A stretch of DNA of 64,000 nt from Odoribacter sp. AF15-53 (GCF_003479425.1 NZ_QUHC01000009.1:79731-143730), one strand, 5' to 3'. Numbered from the stretch's first letter, positions 1-9,739 are shown. Made by a program: numbers and translations. Notes: generated by a model not told the origin, from the letters alone.

Positions 1-2
1 AG

Positions 3-371
3 ATCGAAGCTACCGGTTCCGGTTTGATGGACGAGTACAAGGAAATCAAAAAAATGTACAAGGAGAGATTCGGTGAAGATATCGAGAAGGTTGACAAGCG
101 AATTGAGAGAATCAGCAAGAAAGAAAAACTTTCCAAAGATGATGAGGTGATGCTGGGTATCCACCAGTTACAGAAACAACGTTTCCTGAAAAAACAGGCT
201 AACTGGACAAAAGATTTGATCGTTGCTAATCCTCGTAAAGAAATTTCTTTATTTTTGCTTAAAGATCAGTTAGTGGATAGTTTGGATTTGCAAAAGAAAC
301 TTTTCAACAAGATGGCAATAGAAAATAAAGAGAGTAATATTTACAAAGTGTTGGAAAGTAAATTAAAATAA
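3..371 (+). CDS. C-terminal part of an unidentified, possibly DUF4369-like protein (5' end outside window)
   Basis: The reading frame is open from the window edge to a TAA at 369-371, so only the last 122 residues are visible. The sequence is highly charged and helix-rich (many Lys and Glu), with a stretch reading roughly ANPRKEISLFLLKDQL followed by a final helix ending in ESKLK. This layout resembles the helical part of DUF4369-type proteins that precede thioredoxin domains in Bacteroidota (pattern 'xANPxSxxSxxxL'), but no thioredoxin domain follows because the protein stops there. Met codons at 24 (TTG) and 27 (ATG) are probably internal. Two hairpins follow, so it seems to end a transcript. 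The family assignment is an inference from a weak resemblance. Confidence 0.55.
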   Translation: MEATGSGLMDEYKEIKKMYKERFGEDIEKVDKRIERISKKEKLSKDDEVMLGIHQLQKQRFLKKQANWTKDLIVANPRKEISLFLLKDQLVDSLDLQKKLFNKMAIENKESNIYKVLESKLK

Positions 372-376
372 AGCAT

Positions 377-396
377 AAAACCATAATAGTGGTTTT
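377..396 (+). terminator. Weak hairpin after the first gene
   Basis: AAAACCA (377-383) pairs with TGGTTTT (390-396) around a 6-nt loop, followed by a T-rich stretch. It is a plausible weak terminator for the partial gene, backed up by the stronger hairpin at 431. Confidence 0.4.
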
Positions 397-430
397 AATT
401 TTCCCGTTTTTATTACTTAGTTGTTTTTTA

Positions 431-458
431 GAGGTACCTTACCCGGGTACCTCTTTTT
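431..458 (+). terminator. Rho-independent terminator
   Basis: GAGGTACC (431-438) pairs perfectly with GGTACCTC (446-453) and is followed directly by TTTTT. It lies between the partial gene and the histidine kinase and should insulate them. It also argues against translation of the kinase starting at 421, because that start would lie upstream of the hairpin. Confidence 0.75.
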
Positions 459-478
459 CATGATATTTTTTTCCAAGT

Positions 479-511
479 CATTGCATTGTGACATAAAAAA
501 TGCTATTTTCG
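479..511 (+). promoter_or_regulatory. Candidate Bacteroidota-type promoter for the two-component operon
   Basis: CATTG (479-483) is separated by 20 nt from TATTTTCG (504-511). This is close to the TTTG / TAnnTTTG consensus, with one mismatch in each box. Transcription would start about 10-15 nt before the ATG at 532, giving a very short leader. Confidence 0.35.
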
Positions 512-531
512 CTGATTGTATATGGCAGCTT

Positions 532-2136
532 ATGATAAAAAAAATAATAATCAGAATATTATCTATCATTATGCTTATCGCTTTTATTGCGGTGGTAAGC
601 GTGCAATGGATTTGGATAAAATATAGTATGCGGGAGGGAGAAGCTCGTTTTACTTCCAAAGTATATGATGTTTTAGGGAAAGCTGTTAATCTGGTGGAGC
701 AAACCAATAATATCCGTCTTTTTAATGATGTGAAGGAGCAATACACGCAGGTAGAAGAGGTTATTTCTGCGATGAATCATCCTCAGGATTCGGTTGGCAT
801 GAATGAGGAGGAATTGAATAATAATATGGTATCTGTTTTTTCGTTCCAGTACACGTTAGGTAAAAATAATGAGGGACAAAAAAGTAGTAATATTTCCAAT
901 ACTTTCCGGATTCTGATGAACACGGGGGGACAGATGCTTCCGGGATATGTCGTGGAAAGAGATAAGGATATGCTCTACCAGGTGATGCGTTCGGCGACAA
1001 CAGAGGGGGAGAGGTTGGCGGATTCGGTGGAACGTCAGCGGATGACTGATTTGGTGAGAGATTTCGTGATCCGTTACCTGAAAGAGAAAGATCCCCAGAA
1101 CGCGCAAGTGGAAAAACGACTTGAAAATGTTGACTTGAATCCTTATTTAAAAGAGGAAATGATCAACACGGGAATCACGAACCCGTTCACGTGGAAGATT
1201 ATGACCCGTGAGCAAATTGTTCAATATATCCGAGAACACGGCAAAAAAGGTTTTTATTACGTGGAATTGTTCCCGAATGACCAGACCACGAAGGATGCAA
1301 ACCTGTGTGTCATGTTTAACGCAAAGGATTCGCTATTTTATAATAATATGGGGTGGATGTTCATCGCTTCCGGTTTTTGTATTATCGGTTTGATGAGTGT
1401 GTTGATTATCACGATCATCATTATCATGCGGCAACAGAAATTGTCGGTGATCAAGAATGATTTCATTAATAACATGACTCACGAGTTTAAAACTCCCTTG
1501 GCCACGATCTCTTTGGCTACGGCCGCTATCGAGAAAGAGAAGGTGTTGAATGACCGAACCCAGATATTGAAATTCAATTCAATGATTCGGAATGAGAATG
1601 AACGGATGAACAAGTACGTGGAGCGAATCTTGTTACAGGCAAAATTGGATCGCAGAGAGGTACATTTGAAGAAGGTTCCGGTGAATTTGAACGTGTTGGT
1701 GGACGAGAGCGTGGAGCATTTCCGTTTGCAGGTAGAAGAACGGGGAGGTGTTATCCGGGCGGAATTGGACCCGGAGGGATATGTGCTGTCGGCTGACGAA
1801 GTACACATGATGAATGTGGTTTGTAATTTGATTGATAACGCGATCAAATATTCGCATGATTCGTTGAATATATATATTTACACGAAGCGGGAAGGAAATC
1901 GCTTTATTATCGGAGTTCGGGATACCGGGATTGGGATTCCGAAAGAAGCACAGGATAAGGTGTTTAAACGATTTTACCGGGTTCCTAGCGGGAACGTGCA
2001 TAATGTGAAAGGATTCGGCCTGGGGTTGAGTTACGCGAAATCTATCGTGGAATTGCATGGAGGGGAAATTCGCCTGACTTCCAAGAAGAATAAAGGTACT
2101 TTGGTGGAGATTATTTTTAAAATGGAAGATGAGTGA
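532..2136 (+). CDS. Sensor histidine kinase (RprX-like)
   Basis: Membrane sensor kinase of 534 residues, expected to autophosphorylate and pass phosphate to the regulator encoded next. The ATG at 532 is preferred because the longer frame from 421 would begin upstream of a terminator hairpin. From here the protein opens with a membrane helix (about residues 5-27). A periplasmic region of roughly 240 residues follows, then a second helix (about 273-298). The HisKA H-box has the phospho-acceptor His317 (MTHEFKTP). The ATPase domain shows an N-box near 430 (NLIDNAIKYS), a G1 box near 464 (DTGIGIP) and a G2 box near 494 (GFGLGLS). The layout matches the Bacteroides RprX family. The stimulus cannot be read from the sequence. 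Confidence 0.93.
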   Translation: MIKKIIIRILSIIMLIAFIAVVSVQWIWIKYSMREGEARFTSKVYDVLGKAVNLVEQTNNIRLFNDVKEQYTQVEEVISAMNHPQDSVGMNEEELNNNMVSVFSFQYTLGKNNEGQKSSNISNTFRILMNTGGQMLPGYVVERDKDMLYQVMRSATTEGERLADSVERQRMTDLVRDFVIRYLKEKDPQNAQVEKRLENVDLNPYLKEEMINTGITNPFTWKIMTREQIVQYIREHGKKGFYYVELFPNDQTTKDANLCVMFNAKDSLFYNNMGWMFIASGFCIIGLMSVLIITIIIIMRQQKLSVIKNDFINNMTHEFKTPLATISLATAAIEKEKVLNDRTQILKFNSMIRNENERMNKYVERILLQAKLDRREVHLKKVPVNLNVLVDESVEHFRLQVEERGGVIRAELDPEGYVLSADEVHMMNVVCNLIDNAIKYSHDSLNIYIYTKREGNRFIIGVRDTGIGIPKEAQDKVFKRFYRVPSGNVHNVKGFGLGLSYAKSIVELHGGEIRLTSKKNKGTLVEIIFKMEDE

Positions 2137-2194
2137 GGGGACGGGTTGAAAAGTATAGAGTTGGAATGATAAATCTAAAATCTAAAATTAATAT

Positions 2195-2887
2195 ATGGGA
2201 CATAAAATACTTTTGGTAGAAGACGATCCCTGTTTTGGGTCGGTTCTGAAATCCTATTTGGAGTTATCTGATTATGATGTCGTGCATTGTACGAACGGGA
2301 TTGATGGATTTGAAGCCTTTCGTAAAGAAAAGTTTGATTTGTGTCTGTTAGATGTCATGATGCCCGAAATGGATGGATTCACGTTAGGGAAAAAAATCCG
2401 GGAATTGGATGTTACAGTGCCTTTTGTTTACATCACGGCTAAGAGCATGAAAGATGATATGAAACTCGGTTACGAGATTGGTGCGGATGATTATATTATC
2501 AAACCTTTTGATTCTGAGTTGTTGATCTTTAAGATCAAGGCTATTCTTAGTCGTTGCGAGCATGAGGAAACAGAAGTGAAGCCGAAATTGATCGAGTTGG
2601 GGGCTTACCTGTTTAACACGGAATTACGTACGATCACGAAAGATGACGAAGTAATCAAATTGACCCCGAAGGAATCCCGCTTGCTGGAATTGTTGTATTA
2701 TCACAAGGATGGTTTGTTGCAACGCGATAAAGCATTGAATGAGATATGGGGGGCCAGTGATTATTTCACAGCTCGTAGTATGGATGTTTACGTGACCAAG
2801 TTGAGAAAATATTTCAAAGATGATCCTGCAATCAAGATTGAAAATGTACACGGATCAGGTTTCCGGTTGATTCTGGAAGAGAATTAG
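2195..2887 (+). CDS. OmpR/PhoB-type response regulator (RprY-like)
   Basis: Response regulator of 230 residues, the likely partner of the kinase ending 58 nt upstream. The receiver domain has the acidic pair Asp10/Asp11, phospho-acceptor Asp53 (LCLLDVMMP), Thr81 and Lys103 (IIKPF). The C-terminal winged helix (about 130-230) has the usual 'LTPKESRLLELL' and 'VYVTKLRKYF' segments and should bind DNA as a dimer. No real Shine-Dalgarno is visible; the leader is A-rich, with repeated AAATCT before ATG, as seen again upstream of hutH. Sequence and gene order resemble RprY of Bacteroides. Target genes are unknown. Confidence 0.93.
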   Translation: MGHKILLVEDDPCFGSVLKSYLELSDYDVVHCTNGIDGFEAFRKEKFDLCLLDVMMPEMDGFTLGKKIRELDVTVPFVYITAKSMKDDMKLGYEIGADDYIIKPFDSELLIFKIKAILSRCEHEETEVKPKLIELGAYLFNTELRTITKDDEVIKLTPKESRLLELLYYHKDGLLQRDKALNEIWGASDYFTARSMDVYVTKLRKYFKDDPAIKIENVHGSGFRLILEEN

Positions 2888-2907
2888 AAAAGAAATCGTT
2901 ATGATAA

Positions 2908-2950
2908 GAGAGGTCGAAGTCGGGAATTCCCGTTTCGACCTCTCTCTATC
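2908..2950. terminator. Bidirectional terminator between converging genes
   Basis: GAGAGGTCGAA (2908-2918) pairs perfectly with TTCGACCTCTC (2934-2944). The inner segment CGGGAATTCCCG (2921-2932) is itself palindromic. T-rich sequence follows on the plus side and A-rich sequence lies on the other side. It should end both the two-component operon and the large minus-strand gene. Confidence 0.8.
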
Positions 2951-2959
2951 TTATTTTAT

Positions 2960-5900
2960 TTACTGAACAATAATGCTTCTCGCATCACTGTTTGCCGAAT
3001 ATTGCGGGGCATAGATACATTGTAACGTGGTGATGCCATCTTGATAGGTCCCGCTTTGTGCGATCCACACGGTGTATTCAAACACATGCGTTCCTTTGGG
3101 TAAGAAATCAAAGAAGAAGTTCGTGGCTACGTCCGTGGTTTCTTGGTAGTACAAGAGCAATTCCTGCCAGCGGTTACCGGAAAGTTGTTCCGTGGGTTCG
3201 AAACAACCGGCACGCAGGTCTTTCAGATGCACGTATTGCATATCCTGATCGGTGTTGACCGTGATCCGGATATTTATTTTATCCCCGACTTTCAGGGGTT
3301 GGTTGGCTAGGGGGATGAGTTTAGAATCTTTTTCAATGAAAAGTTGTTTCTGCACGGAGATTCCTCCTGAATGTTTCGTGATTTTATCCAGTTTTTCGAA
3401 ATATTGCAGGTATAACCCGCCCCAACTTGCCTGTTGCGTGTTTTTCGTGAGGGTGACGTTCAGCATCTTTTTCGTGATCTCTTTTTCGGAGAAACTTTGT
3501 TTGATATACCCCAGTTTTGATTCTTCGGGGGTAAGTTGAAGTTTTTGGTTCCCGACTTTCACGGATAGATTTTCTTGTACGGCTAGTTGATCATTACCCG
3601 TGAGTAATAATGCGTAAATGGCATCAACCGTGGTTGGAGTATTTCCCCAATTTAGAGTTTGTTTCTGGCGCAACAACCATTGTTTCATGAGTTCGGTGTC
3701 GTTCGAATCATCCTCGATCTCGTGGAATGCGCTCATGATTGCCACGTGAGTCTGGAGGGCCGAGTTGGTGAATAACGTGGGCCGATTGTTTGCCCAGAAC
3801 ATTCCCATTTCGGGTGTGGTTGTAGAGTATTCTTTTAATGACCGGATGATTTGTTTTGCGGTTTCTTGTTTCCCGTAACGGTACAAGGTGGTTGCTAGTA
3901 GAGCTTTTTCGTAAAGAGATAACGTCGTCCAAGATTGTTCCAGATCATTCAAGTAATACTTGTGGGCGGCTAGGGCATTGGTTAAAGGAATATCCCGGTA
4001 AGCACTTCTCGTGTACAAGTATAAGATTTCGGAATATCCGGCTTTCCCTTTATATTTCTCGAAAGAGGTTTGGATGTTACGATCCAAGAAGTTCAAGGCC
4101 TTGATCTGCATTTTTTTCGCTTGTTCCGAATGTTCGGTAACGCCTAGCTGGGTTAGGCGGGACATGGCTTCCAGTACGTTTTCGGTCATGAACGTGCTGG
4201 ATTGGAAACCTTTGAACCAAGACCAGCCACCGTCTTCATTCTGTAGTTCTGTCAGTTTGTTCAGGGATTGGCTAGTTATGTAGTTTTGACGGTTTACATC
4301 CAGTAGCTCGCCTAACGAGTGCATCCGTTCCGTTTCATTTTGAGCTTCGGTCATCCACGGGGAGAGTTGCAGGAGAACTGATTTCAACTCCTGATTCTTA
4401 GCCAACGGGGAAGTTAGGGTTGATTTCGGGTTTGTCAGCCAAGTTTTAATCGCACTTGTGATTTGCGGATTCGCGGTCGCGATGGCTGAGGCCACGGTAC
4501 TGACATAATAAGAAGCCGTGATATCCGTGACATTTTCCGTTTGCGGTGTATTGATGGTCGGCAAGGCCAGAACTGCATACCATATCGGGTTTGCTGTGAA
4601 TTCGAGCGTGAAACGATAGGGCGATACACCTTTAGGGGTATCCAGGGTAAAAGTTTGTGCTCCCTGTTTCATCGTGAATACCGGTAAGGTTTGAGTGACC
4701 AGCGTGGCATTCGGGACGATCGGAAGGACATGCTGTTCCCCGTCACTGAATTGCTGGGAATTAGCAACAATGCGACAACCTAGTAGATCAATATTTTCGG
4801 GAGCGGTAAATTCGAAACTAACCGTTTGATTCTGTCGTGCGGACACGTTGAACGGAACGTTTTGCTTGCTGAGAACGACTTCCGTGGAAGGGTTAAATAA
4901 CTCCAAGTAAGCGTTCCCCTGTTGTACTTTTTCTGTGAGATTATTTATAGTAGCTTGTAAAACTATTTTATCACCAGTGCGCACGAATCGGGGTAAGTTG
5001 GTACTGACCATGAATTCCTTGCTCGTGATAATGGATTTCTCGATTTGCCCGAAGTGCATGTCTTTCGTGTGGGCTAGGGCCATGAAACGCCAGGTTGTTG
5101 TGGCTTCGGGAACCGTGAATTTGATAACGATGTTACCCTGCGGGTCGGTTAAGAGTTGCGGGTAGAAAAATGCGGTCTCTTGGAAGTTTTGCCGGAGCGG
5201 AATGTTTTGAGGTGTTTCTTCCACTGCTTGTTGTTTGGCAACTCTTGCTTCCTGTTTTGCTCCGGGAGATAAGGATATTTTCTTTCCATCACTGAGCGAT
5301 AATGTATGGTCTGCCTCTGCCACTTCTTCTACAACTTGATCTGCAAGAATTATATTTTTTGTCGATCTGGTTGAACCGTATCCACAAATTACGATATTCC
5401 CCATCCCGTTAAAATAGAATGTGTTGAGTCCATAGAGGTTTAATCTGTCATACTCGAATCTGGGGACTTCGTTTGATTGGGGGTAGAAGTAGCGATATAG
5501 ATTGCGGGTTTGTCGGTTTGGCATGTAATTCCAGTCCGGGGTTATCGAACGATAATTGTAAACCGGATTGAAATACCATTCATTTTTCCCGAATTGATCC
5601 AAAGAGGCATCATACATGGTTGTCATCATTTCAGCCATGGCTGGTTTTTCCTGTGCGTTCTTGATGATAAATGACCATTCTTCCTGTTGGCCGGGAGTTA
5701 AGTGATCTCTGAATGTTTTTGTGATAATGTTCAGGTGATTACTTTCTTGCTTTTTAGAAAGCATGATCCTGTTCTGGAAGAACTCGCCGTTCTTGACATA
5801 ACTGATCAAGACGTCGGCTGTCTCCCCGTAACTGTTCAGATAAGGAATGGTAAGACGGGTATTTTCGTCATTCAGCATGAAGCGTTCTCTTGCGACAAAT

Positions 5901-8737
5901 TGCCCGTTCGCGTAAATCTCATAAAGGACGTAAACGTCTTTTGCCGAGGTCCCTAGGAGAATTTCCGCGTTTTCTCCGGGGTTACATTGTGTTTTCTCCT
6001 GAATAATCCAATTGTAGGTTAAATAAGGAGGGCGTTTATCTTGGAGTGAATACAGGTAAATGATTTGTCTCGTTGATATTTCCTTATTCTCTCCCTCCCC
6101 GGTGAAAGTTAGTAAATAGGCTCCGGAAGGATAATCGGATAGTTTTAATTCCAAATTTTCTTTTTCGCCCGTGGTGAATGTACCGGTTAGTATTTCTTTG
6201 TCAACGGGAGGATTCGAATAATCGTATTCGTCACCTAGTTTTTGCAGCGGTTTCAAGCTGGATAACGTGTAATGAATCTTTTGGTTTAATTTGTACCCGT
6301 TGGCGTTTTGTGCAATAACCGGAATCTCAACAGGTTGATCCTTGTTGATTTCTGGCGTGACGAGTGTCGTTAGTTGATAGTTTTGATTGTTGATGTTTAT
6401 TATAAACTCGGCTTCTTGCGTTTCTCCGTTAGGAGAGGTGATTGTCACGGTTACACGATACCGGTAAGATGGAAACATCCTGGGTTGAATTCCTTGTGCA
6501 AAATCCGAAGTTTTCGGGGTGTTGAATGAGAATTGAAATTCTCCTTTACTGTCTGTTTGGGTTGCCCCGGCTAGGATTGGAGTTTGTTGAAATGTACCCC
6601 AGCCGAATGTACTTTCCGAAATGCTGTAACTGACTTTCCCGTTTTCAATATTCACGCCGGAATAACTCTTGGCAATCCCTGTAATTGTCAGGTTATCTCC
6701 CAGTTTATAGGCTTGCTTCAAGGGATCAAAGGTGATTTCGAATTTCGGACGTTTGTATTCGGCTACGGTGATCATGTGGCTGGCATTTCCGGCGAGAATG
6801 GTAAATTCTCCGTTTAATACCTCTTGGGGAAGTACGAAACTGCCGGCAAAGGAGCCGAAAGAGTTGACCGCCAGTTCTTGTTTGGCTATCTCTTGTTGAT
6901 TGGCATCCCGAAGGATAACGGTATGTTTACAGTTGGTAATCGCTTTTGCCCCGCTGGAATCAGCTTCCCAGCATATTCCGCTGAAATAGACAGTTTGCCC
7001 CGGTCTGTAGACAGCTCTGTCCGTGAAAAGATTGATTTGTTCTTTTGTCGGTTGGGGATGGCTGAAGTATTGATATGGCATTTGATTGACAGGGCCGTGG
7101 TCATCGCTTCCCAGCGTCACCTGGTAGAAGCGATTTGCGTTTAGATTTTTGATGGTGGCAATCCCGTTGGCATCGGACGTAACTTCGGCCAGTAATTCGT
7201 AGTTCGGGTACGTTCTCTTGTAAAGTTTTACTTTTGCCCCTTGGATCGGTTTGCCACTTGTCAGGTCACAAACGAGTATGTTATATCCCTTTTCGCTTGT
7301 TTTGCGAGCGATCGAGGAAAGTTTGCTAGCGTTGAAATATAGGGAATCCGTTTTAAGGGATTGAGCGGAAGAATTTACGGATAGTTGGTACAAACCGGGT
7401 GCTTGTACGGGAATTTCCAGTAATGTGTCTTGCGTGACGAGGTGTTTTGGCAAGCGGAATGTATGTGAATATACTTTTTCCCGGTTCAGTTCTTTTTTGT
7501 CTGAATTTAGGAATTCCAACGTGCTTGCTTTTATTTGGTATACCGTAAATGTAACGTTGGAAACATTTTTGAATCTGAGTTGTATCTTTTGTTTGTCTCC
7601 CGGATATACATTGTTGTCAATCGTATAATTAAGGTTCGGTTGTTTAATGGTGGAAACCCAATTTTTCAGGATATTTATTCGGAAGTATTTTGGGAAACGT
7701 TGAATCCCGTCATTACATATTTTGAGAATCTTTTCGTAATCGGATAATAGTTTCGCTTGATTACTTCGAGTGTTTTCTCGTGGATTATAGTAACCGTATG
7801 ATGGGGTGTAATAGTATTGTGCGATTACGTTTAATATTTCGACAGAATAAGGATAGTCATGATATTTGCGGTTTAGGCGTTCCAAGGTGTTCAGATATAA
7901 TGAATCTTTGTTCGCGATATTTGCATTCTGGTTGATGAATGTCAGCCGGTCGAGATCGGAAATGATAAGGGCATCCGTGCGTTTGGCCGCGATCTGGGTT
8001 CGTAACAATTGTTGGTATAATTGCACGATGTTCGGGTTTATATCATAGGACGAAGCGTTTATTCTTACTTGTAGGAAATCTTCAATGGGGGCGAGTAATT
8101 GATTATTCGTGAGTTTGGTTTGTTTGAAATATTGTTGGCCCCAATAGAGTTGTTGTAATAAATCAATACTGCGATAGACTAAAAAGTCGTACATGGTCGG
8201 GCGAAGTGCTGGTGAATTTTTGCCTAAAATGAGTATTTCTTTGTATTGAAGGCAATTTACTGCGGACAACTGGGGTTGTGCTTTCACGGCATCCAAGCTG
8301 TGGCGTATGATTTTTTCCAGGTAAATGTTACCTGTCCATTCATTCATGTCTTTGGGGATATATCCCGTGATCGGGGTGCGGGTCTGAAGCTTGGGAGACT
8401 CGGCCTGATAGTACATATTATATAGTTCTGCAATTAGCGAATGAAGAATACTTTTCTCCACGATGTTGTTGTCTTTTTGGATGTAATCTTCCAATGAAAC
8501 CAGCATGGGAGGGATGCTATCCGAGTTGATCAGGCTTTGATATTTAATCTGCCGGATCAGGGATTGTATAAGCAAAGGTGAGTTCTTTTCTTTTACAGCT
8601 TTCTGGTAATCCTTTTGTGCTTGAAGTAATGCGGTCTTCGGGGCAGCTTCATTTGCCGCATCGGAGTTGCGGCTTTGGCCGAATGCCATGGTAACTCCGA
8701 ATAGTAAAACCGTGATTATAAAAAATCTCTTTATCAT
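2960..8737 (-). CDS. Alpha-2-macroglobulin family protein without thioester
   Basis: Secreted protein of 1925 residues. It has a Sec signal peptide (MIKRFFII...AFGQ) and no lipobox, so it is probably periplasmic or surface-exposed but not a lipoprotein. The N-terminal third is helical. An MG-type domain near 484-515 (DLTSGKPIQGAKVKLYKR) is followed by the MG2 hallmark TDRAVYRPGQTVYFSG near 575 and the A2M domain near 1212 (TTWRFMALAHTKDMHFGQ). A helical thioester-domain region lies near 1390-1750. Where relatives carry a CxEQ thioester, this protein reads PTINTPQTENVTDI, so no Cys is present. It would then act as a protease trap or scaffold without covalent capture. A SusC-like segment, ICGYGSTRST, sits near residue 1113. 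It is a single gene with no pbpC partner nearby. Confidence 0.9.
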   Translation of the reverse strand: MIKRFFIITVLLFGVTMAFGQSRNSDAANEAAPKTALLQAQKDYQKAVKEKNSPLLIQSLIRQIKYQSLINSDSIPPMLVSLEDYIQKDNNIVEKSILHSLIAELYNMYYQAESPKLQTRTPITGYIPKDMNEWTGNIYLEKIIRHSLDAVKAQPQLSAVNCLQYKEILILGKNSPALRPTMYDFLVYRSIDLLQQLYWGQQYFKQTKLTNNQLLAPIEDFLQVRINASSYDINPNIVQLYQQLLRTQIAAKRTDALIISDLDRLTFINQNANIANKDSLYLNTLERLNRKYHDYPYSVEILNVIAQYYYTPSYGYYNPRENTRSNQAKLLSDYEKILKICNDGIQRFPKYFRINILKNWVSTIKQPNLNYTIDNNVYPGDKQKIQLRFKNVSNVTFTVYQIKASTLEFLNSDKKELNREKVYSHTFRLPKHLVTQDTLLEIPVQAPGLYQLSVNSSAQSLKTDSLYFNASKLSSIARKTSEKGYNILVCDLTSGKPIQGAKVKLYKRTYPNYELLAEVTSDANGIATIKNLNANRFYQVTLGSDDHGPVNQMPYQYFSHPQPTKEQINLFTDRAVYRPGQTVYFSGICWEADSSGAKAITNCKHTVILRDANQQEIAKQELAVNSFGSFAGSFVLPQEVLNGEFTILAGNASHMITVAEYKRPKFEITFDPLKQAYKLGDNLTITGIAKSYSGVNIENGKVSYSISESTFGWGTFQQTPILAGATQTDSKGEFQFSFNTPKTSDFAQGIQPRMFPSYRYRVTVTITSPNGETQEAEFIININNQNYQLTTLVTPEINKDQPVEIPVIAQNANGYKLNQKIHYTLSSLKPLQKLGDEYDYSNPPVDKEILTGTFTTGEKENLELKLSDYPSGAYLLTFTGEGENKEISTRQIIYLYSLQDKRPPYLTYNWIIQEKTQCNPGENAEILLGTSAKDVYVLYEIYANGQFVARERFMLNDENTRLTIPYLNSYGETADVLISYVKNGEFFQNRIMLSKKQESNHLNIITKTFRDHLTPGQQEEWSFIIKNAQEKPAMAEMMTTMYDASLDQFGKNEWYFNPVYNYRSITPDWNYMPNRQTRNLYRYFYPQSNEVPRFEYDRLNLYGLNTFYFNGMGNIVICGYGSTRSTKNIILADQVVEEVAEADHTLSLSDGKKISLSPGAKQEARVAKQQAVEETPQNIPLRQNFQETAFFYPQLLTDPQGNIVIKFTVPEATTTWRFMALAHTKDMHFGQIEKSIITSKEFMVSTNLPRFVRTGDKIVLQATINNLTEKVQQGNAYLELFNPSTEVVLSKQNVPFNVSARQNQTVSFEFTAPENIDLLGCRIVANSQQFSDGEQHVLPIVPNATLVTQTLPVFTMKQGAQTFTLDTPKGVSPYRFTLEFTANPIWYAVLALPTINTPQTENVTDITASYYVSTVASAIATANPQITSAIKTWLTNPKSTLTSPLAKNQELKSVLLQLSPWMTEAQNETERMHSLGELLDVNRQNYITSQSLNKLTELQNEDGGWSWFKGFQSSTFMTENVLEAMSRLTQLGVTEHSEQAKKMQIKALNFLDRNIQTSFEKYKGKAGYSEILYLYTRSAYRDIPLTNALAAHKYYLNDLEQSWTTLSLYEKALLATTLYRYGKQETAKQIIRSLKEYSTTTPEMGMFWANNRPTLFTNSALQTHVAIMSAFHEIEDDSNDTELMKQWLLRQKQTLNWGNTPTTVDAIYALLLTGNDQLAVQENLSVKVGNQKLQLTPEESKLGYIKQSFSEKEITKKMLNVTLTKNTQQASWGGLYLQYFEKLDKITKHSGGISVQKQLFIEKDSKLIPLANQPLKVGDKINIRITVNTDQDMQYVHLKDLRAGCFEPTEQLSGNRWQELLLYYQETTDVATNFFFDFLPKGTHVFEYTVWIAQSGTYQDGITTLQCIYAPQYSANSDARSIIVQ

Positions 8738-8795
8738 ATCGTTTCTTTTTTAGTTATTCCTTTCATCATTTTGTATTATTCGCAATCCCCAAGGG

Positions 8796-8829
8796 GAAAG
8801 TTATAATATAGATGCAGACGGAATAGAAA
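8796..8829 (-). promoter_or_regulatory. Possible promoter for the alpha-2-macroglobulin gene
   Basis: Read on the minus strand, TTTC (8826-8829) is followed after 22 nt by TAACTTTC (8796-8803), one mismatch from TAnnTTTG. A perfect 10-bp palindrome CCCCAAGGGG (8787-8796) overlaps the end of the -7 box and could be an operator. Support is weak. Confidence 0.25.
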
Positions 8830-8899
8830 TTCCATAAAAATAAAATAAATAATTGACGTTTTAAGTATTGCGTGAAGGATGATGTGAAAATTTTAATTT

Positions 8900-8931
8900 T
8901 TTGGATATTGGTGAATTTTAATATATATTTG
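8900..8931 (+). promoter_or_regulatory. Consensus Bacteroidota promoter for locus A sigma factor
   Basis: TTTG (8900-8903), 20 nt, then TATATTTG (8924-8931): an exact match to both boxes of the primary sigma consensus at the preferred spacing. It lies 63 nt before the sigma gene, which suggests basal transcription of the regulator pair by the housekeeping polymerase. Confidence 0.75.
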
Positions 8932-8994
8932 AGGCAATGAAGGGGAGTGGGTGATCTATTGGTAATTGGTGGTCTATATATTATATTTTAGATA

Positions 8995-9573
8995 ATGGTA
9001 AATCGTTTTACTGAAAAAATTTTGTTTGAAAAATTGCAACAAGGAGATCAAAAGGTTCTGAAGAATTTCTTTGATGATACCTTTGCTTTGTTTGTTGCTT
9101 TCGCACAGGATTTTTTGGGGAGAGACGATGCTTGTGAGGATATTGTACAGGATACCTTTGTTACTTTCTGGGAACAGAAAGAATCCTTTGAAAATATCTA
9201 CTATGTAAAAGCATTTTTTTATAAGACAATACGTCATAAGTGTTTGAATCATATTCGTCATCAGAGAATTGCTTTGAAATATGTAAATTCCCTTCAAAAG
9301 GCTCAAGGAGAGCTTGAAAGTACAACTTATTATGTAGATGCCGTTATTCAAGAGGAAGCATCTCGAATGGTGTATGAAGAAATTTTAAAATTGTCTGAAG
9401 TCGGTCGACAAGTGATGTTGTTGGCATTGGAAGGATTTTCTAATGATGAGATTGCAGAAAAGTTGGGAATCTCGGTGAATACGGTCAGGACACACAAGGC
9501 ACGAGCTTATCAATATCTTCGGGGACGTCTGAATGAATTACGAATTTTACTTCTCTTGTTACAGCCATGGTAG
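8995..9573 (+). CDS. ECF RNA polymerase sigma factor (FecI-like), locus A
   Basis: Sigma-70 family factor of 192 residues with only regions 2 and 4. Region 2 includes the core-binding segment DACEDIVQDTFVTFWEQ (about 43-59). Region 4 holds a helix-turn-helix around GFSNDEIAEKLGISVNTVRTH. It should be held by the FecR encoded next and, when released, transcribe the downstream SusC/D operon. The ATG at 8995 follows a perfect promoter by 63 nt. It ends with a Leu-rich tail (ILLLLLQPW), common in this subfamily. The DNA is more A/T-rich than the preceding gene. Confidence 0.93.
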   Translation: MVNRFTEKILFEKLQQGDQKVLKNFFDDTFALFVAFAQDFLGRDDACEDIVQDTFVTFWEQKESFENIYYVKAFFYKTIRHKCLNHIRHQRIALKYVNSLQKAQGELESTTYYVDAVIQEEASRMVYEEILKLSEVGRQVMLLALEGFSNDEIAEKLGISVNTVRTHKARAYQYLRGRLNELRILLLLLQPW

Positions 9574-9739
9574 CGTAATGTCGTGGTGATTTTTAGAATA
9601 TTTTATATTTGAGTCGTTTGTAATCCATTGATAATTACTTCTATGTAAATAATTCTTTAAAAAAATGTCGTTTTTTTTAAGAAAGGTGTCGTCTTGTTTT
9701 TTCTTACGAGTGTTGTAGGCATTGAAAAGGAGAAATAAG

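Noticed and set aside
421..531. Longer start for the histidine kinase
   Set aside because: It would begin inside a terminator hairpin; the ATG at 532 follows a promoter-like pair and gives a normal N-terminal membrane helix.
9604..9611. TATATTTG before the locus A FecR as a second promoter
   Set aside because: Exact -7 box but no TTTG-like -33 box at 19-21 nt; sigma and FecR are more likely co-transcribed.
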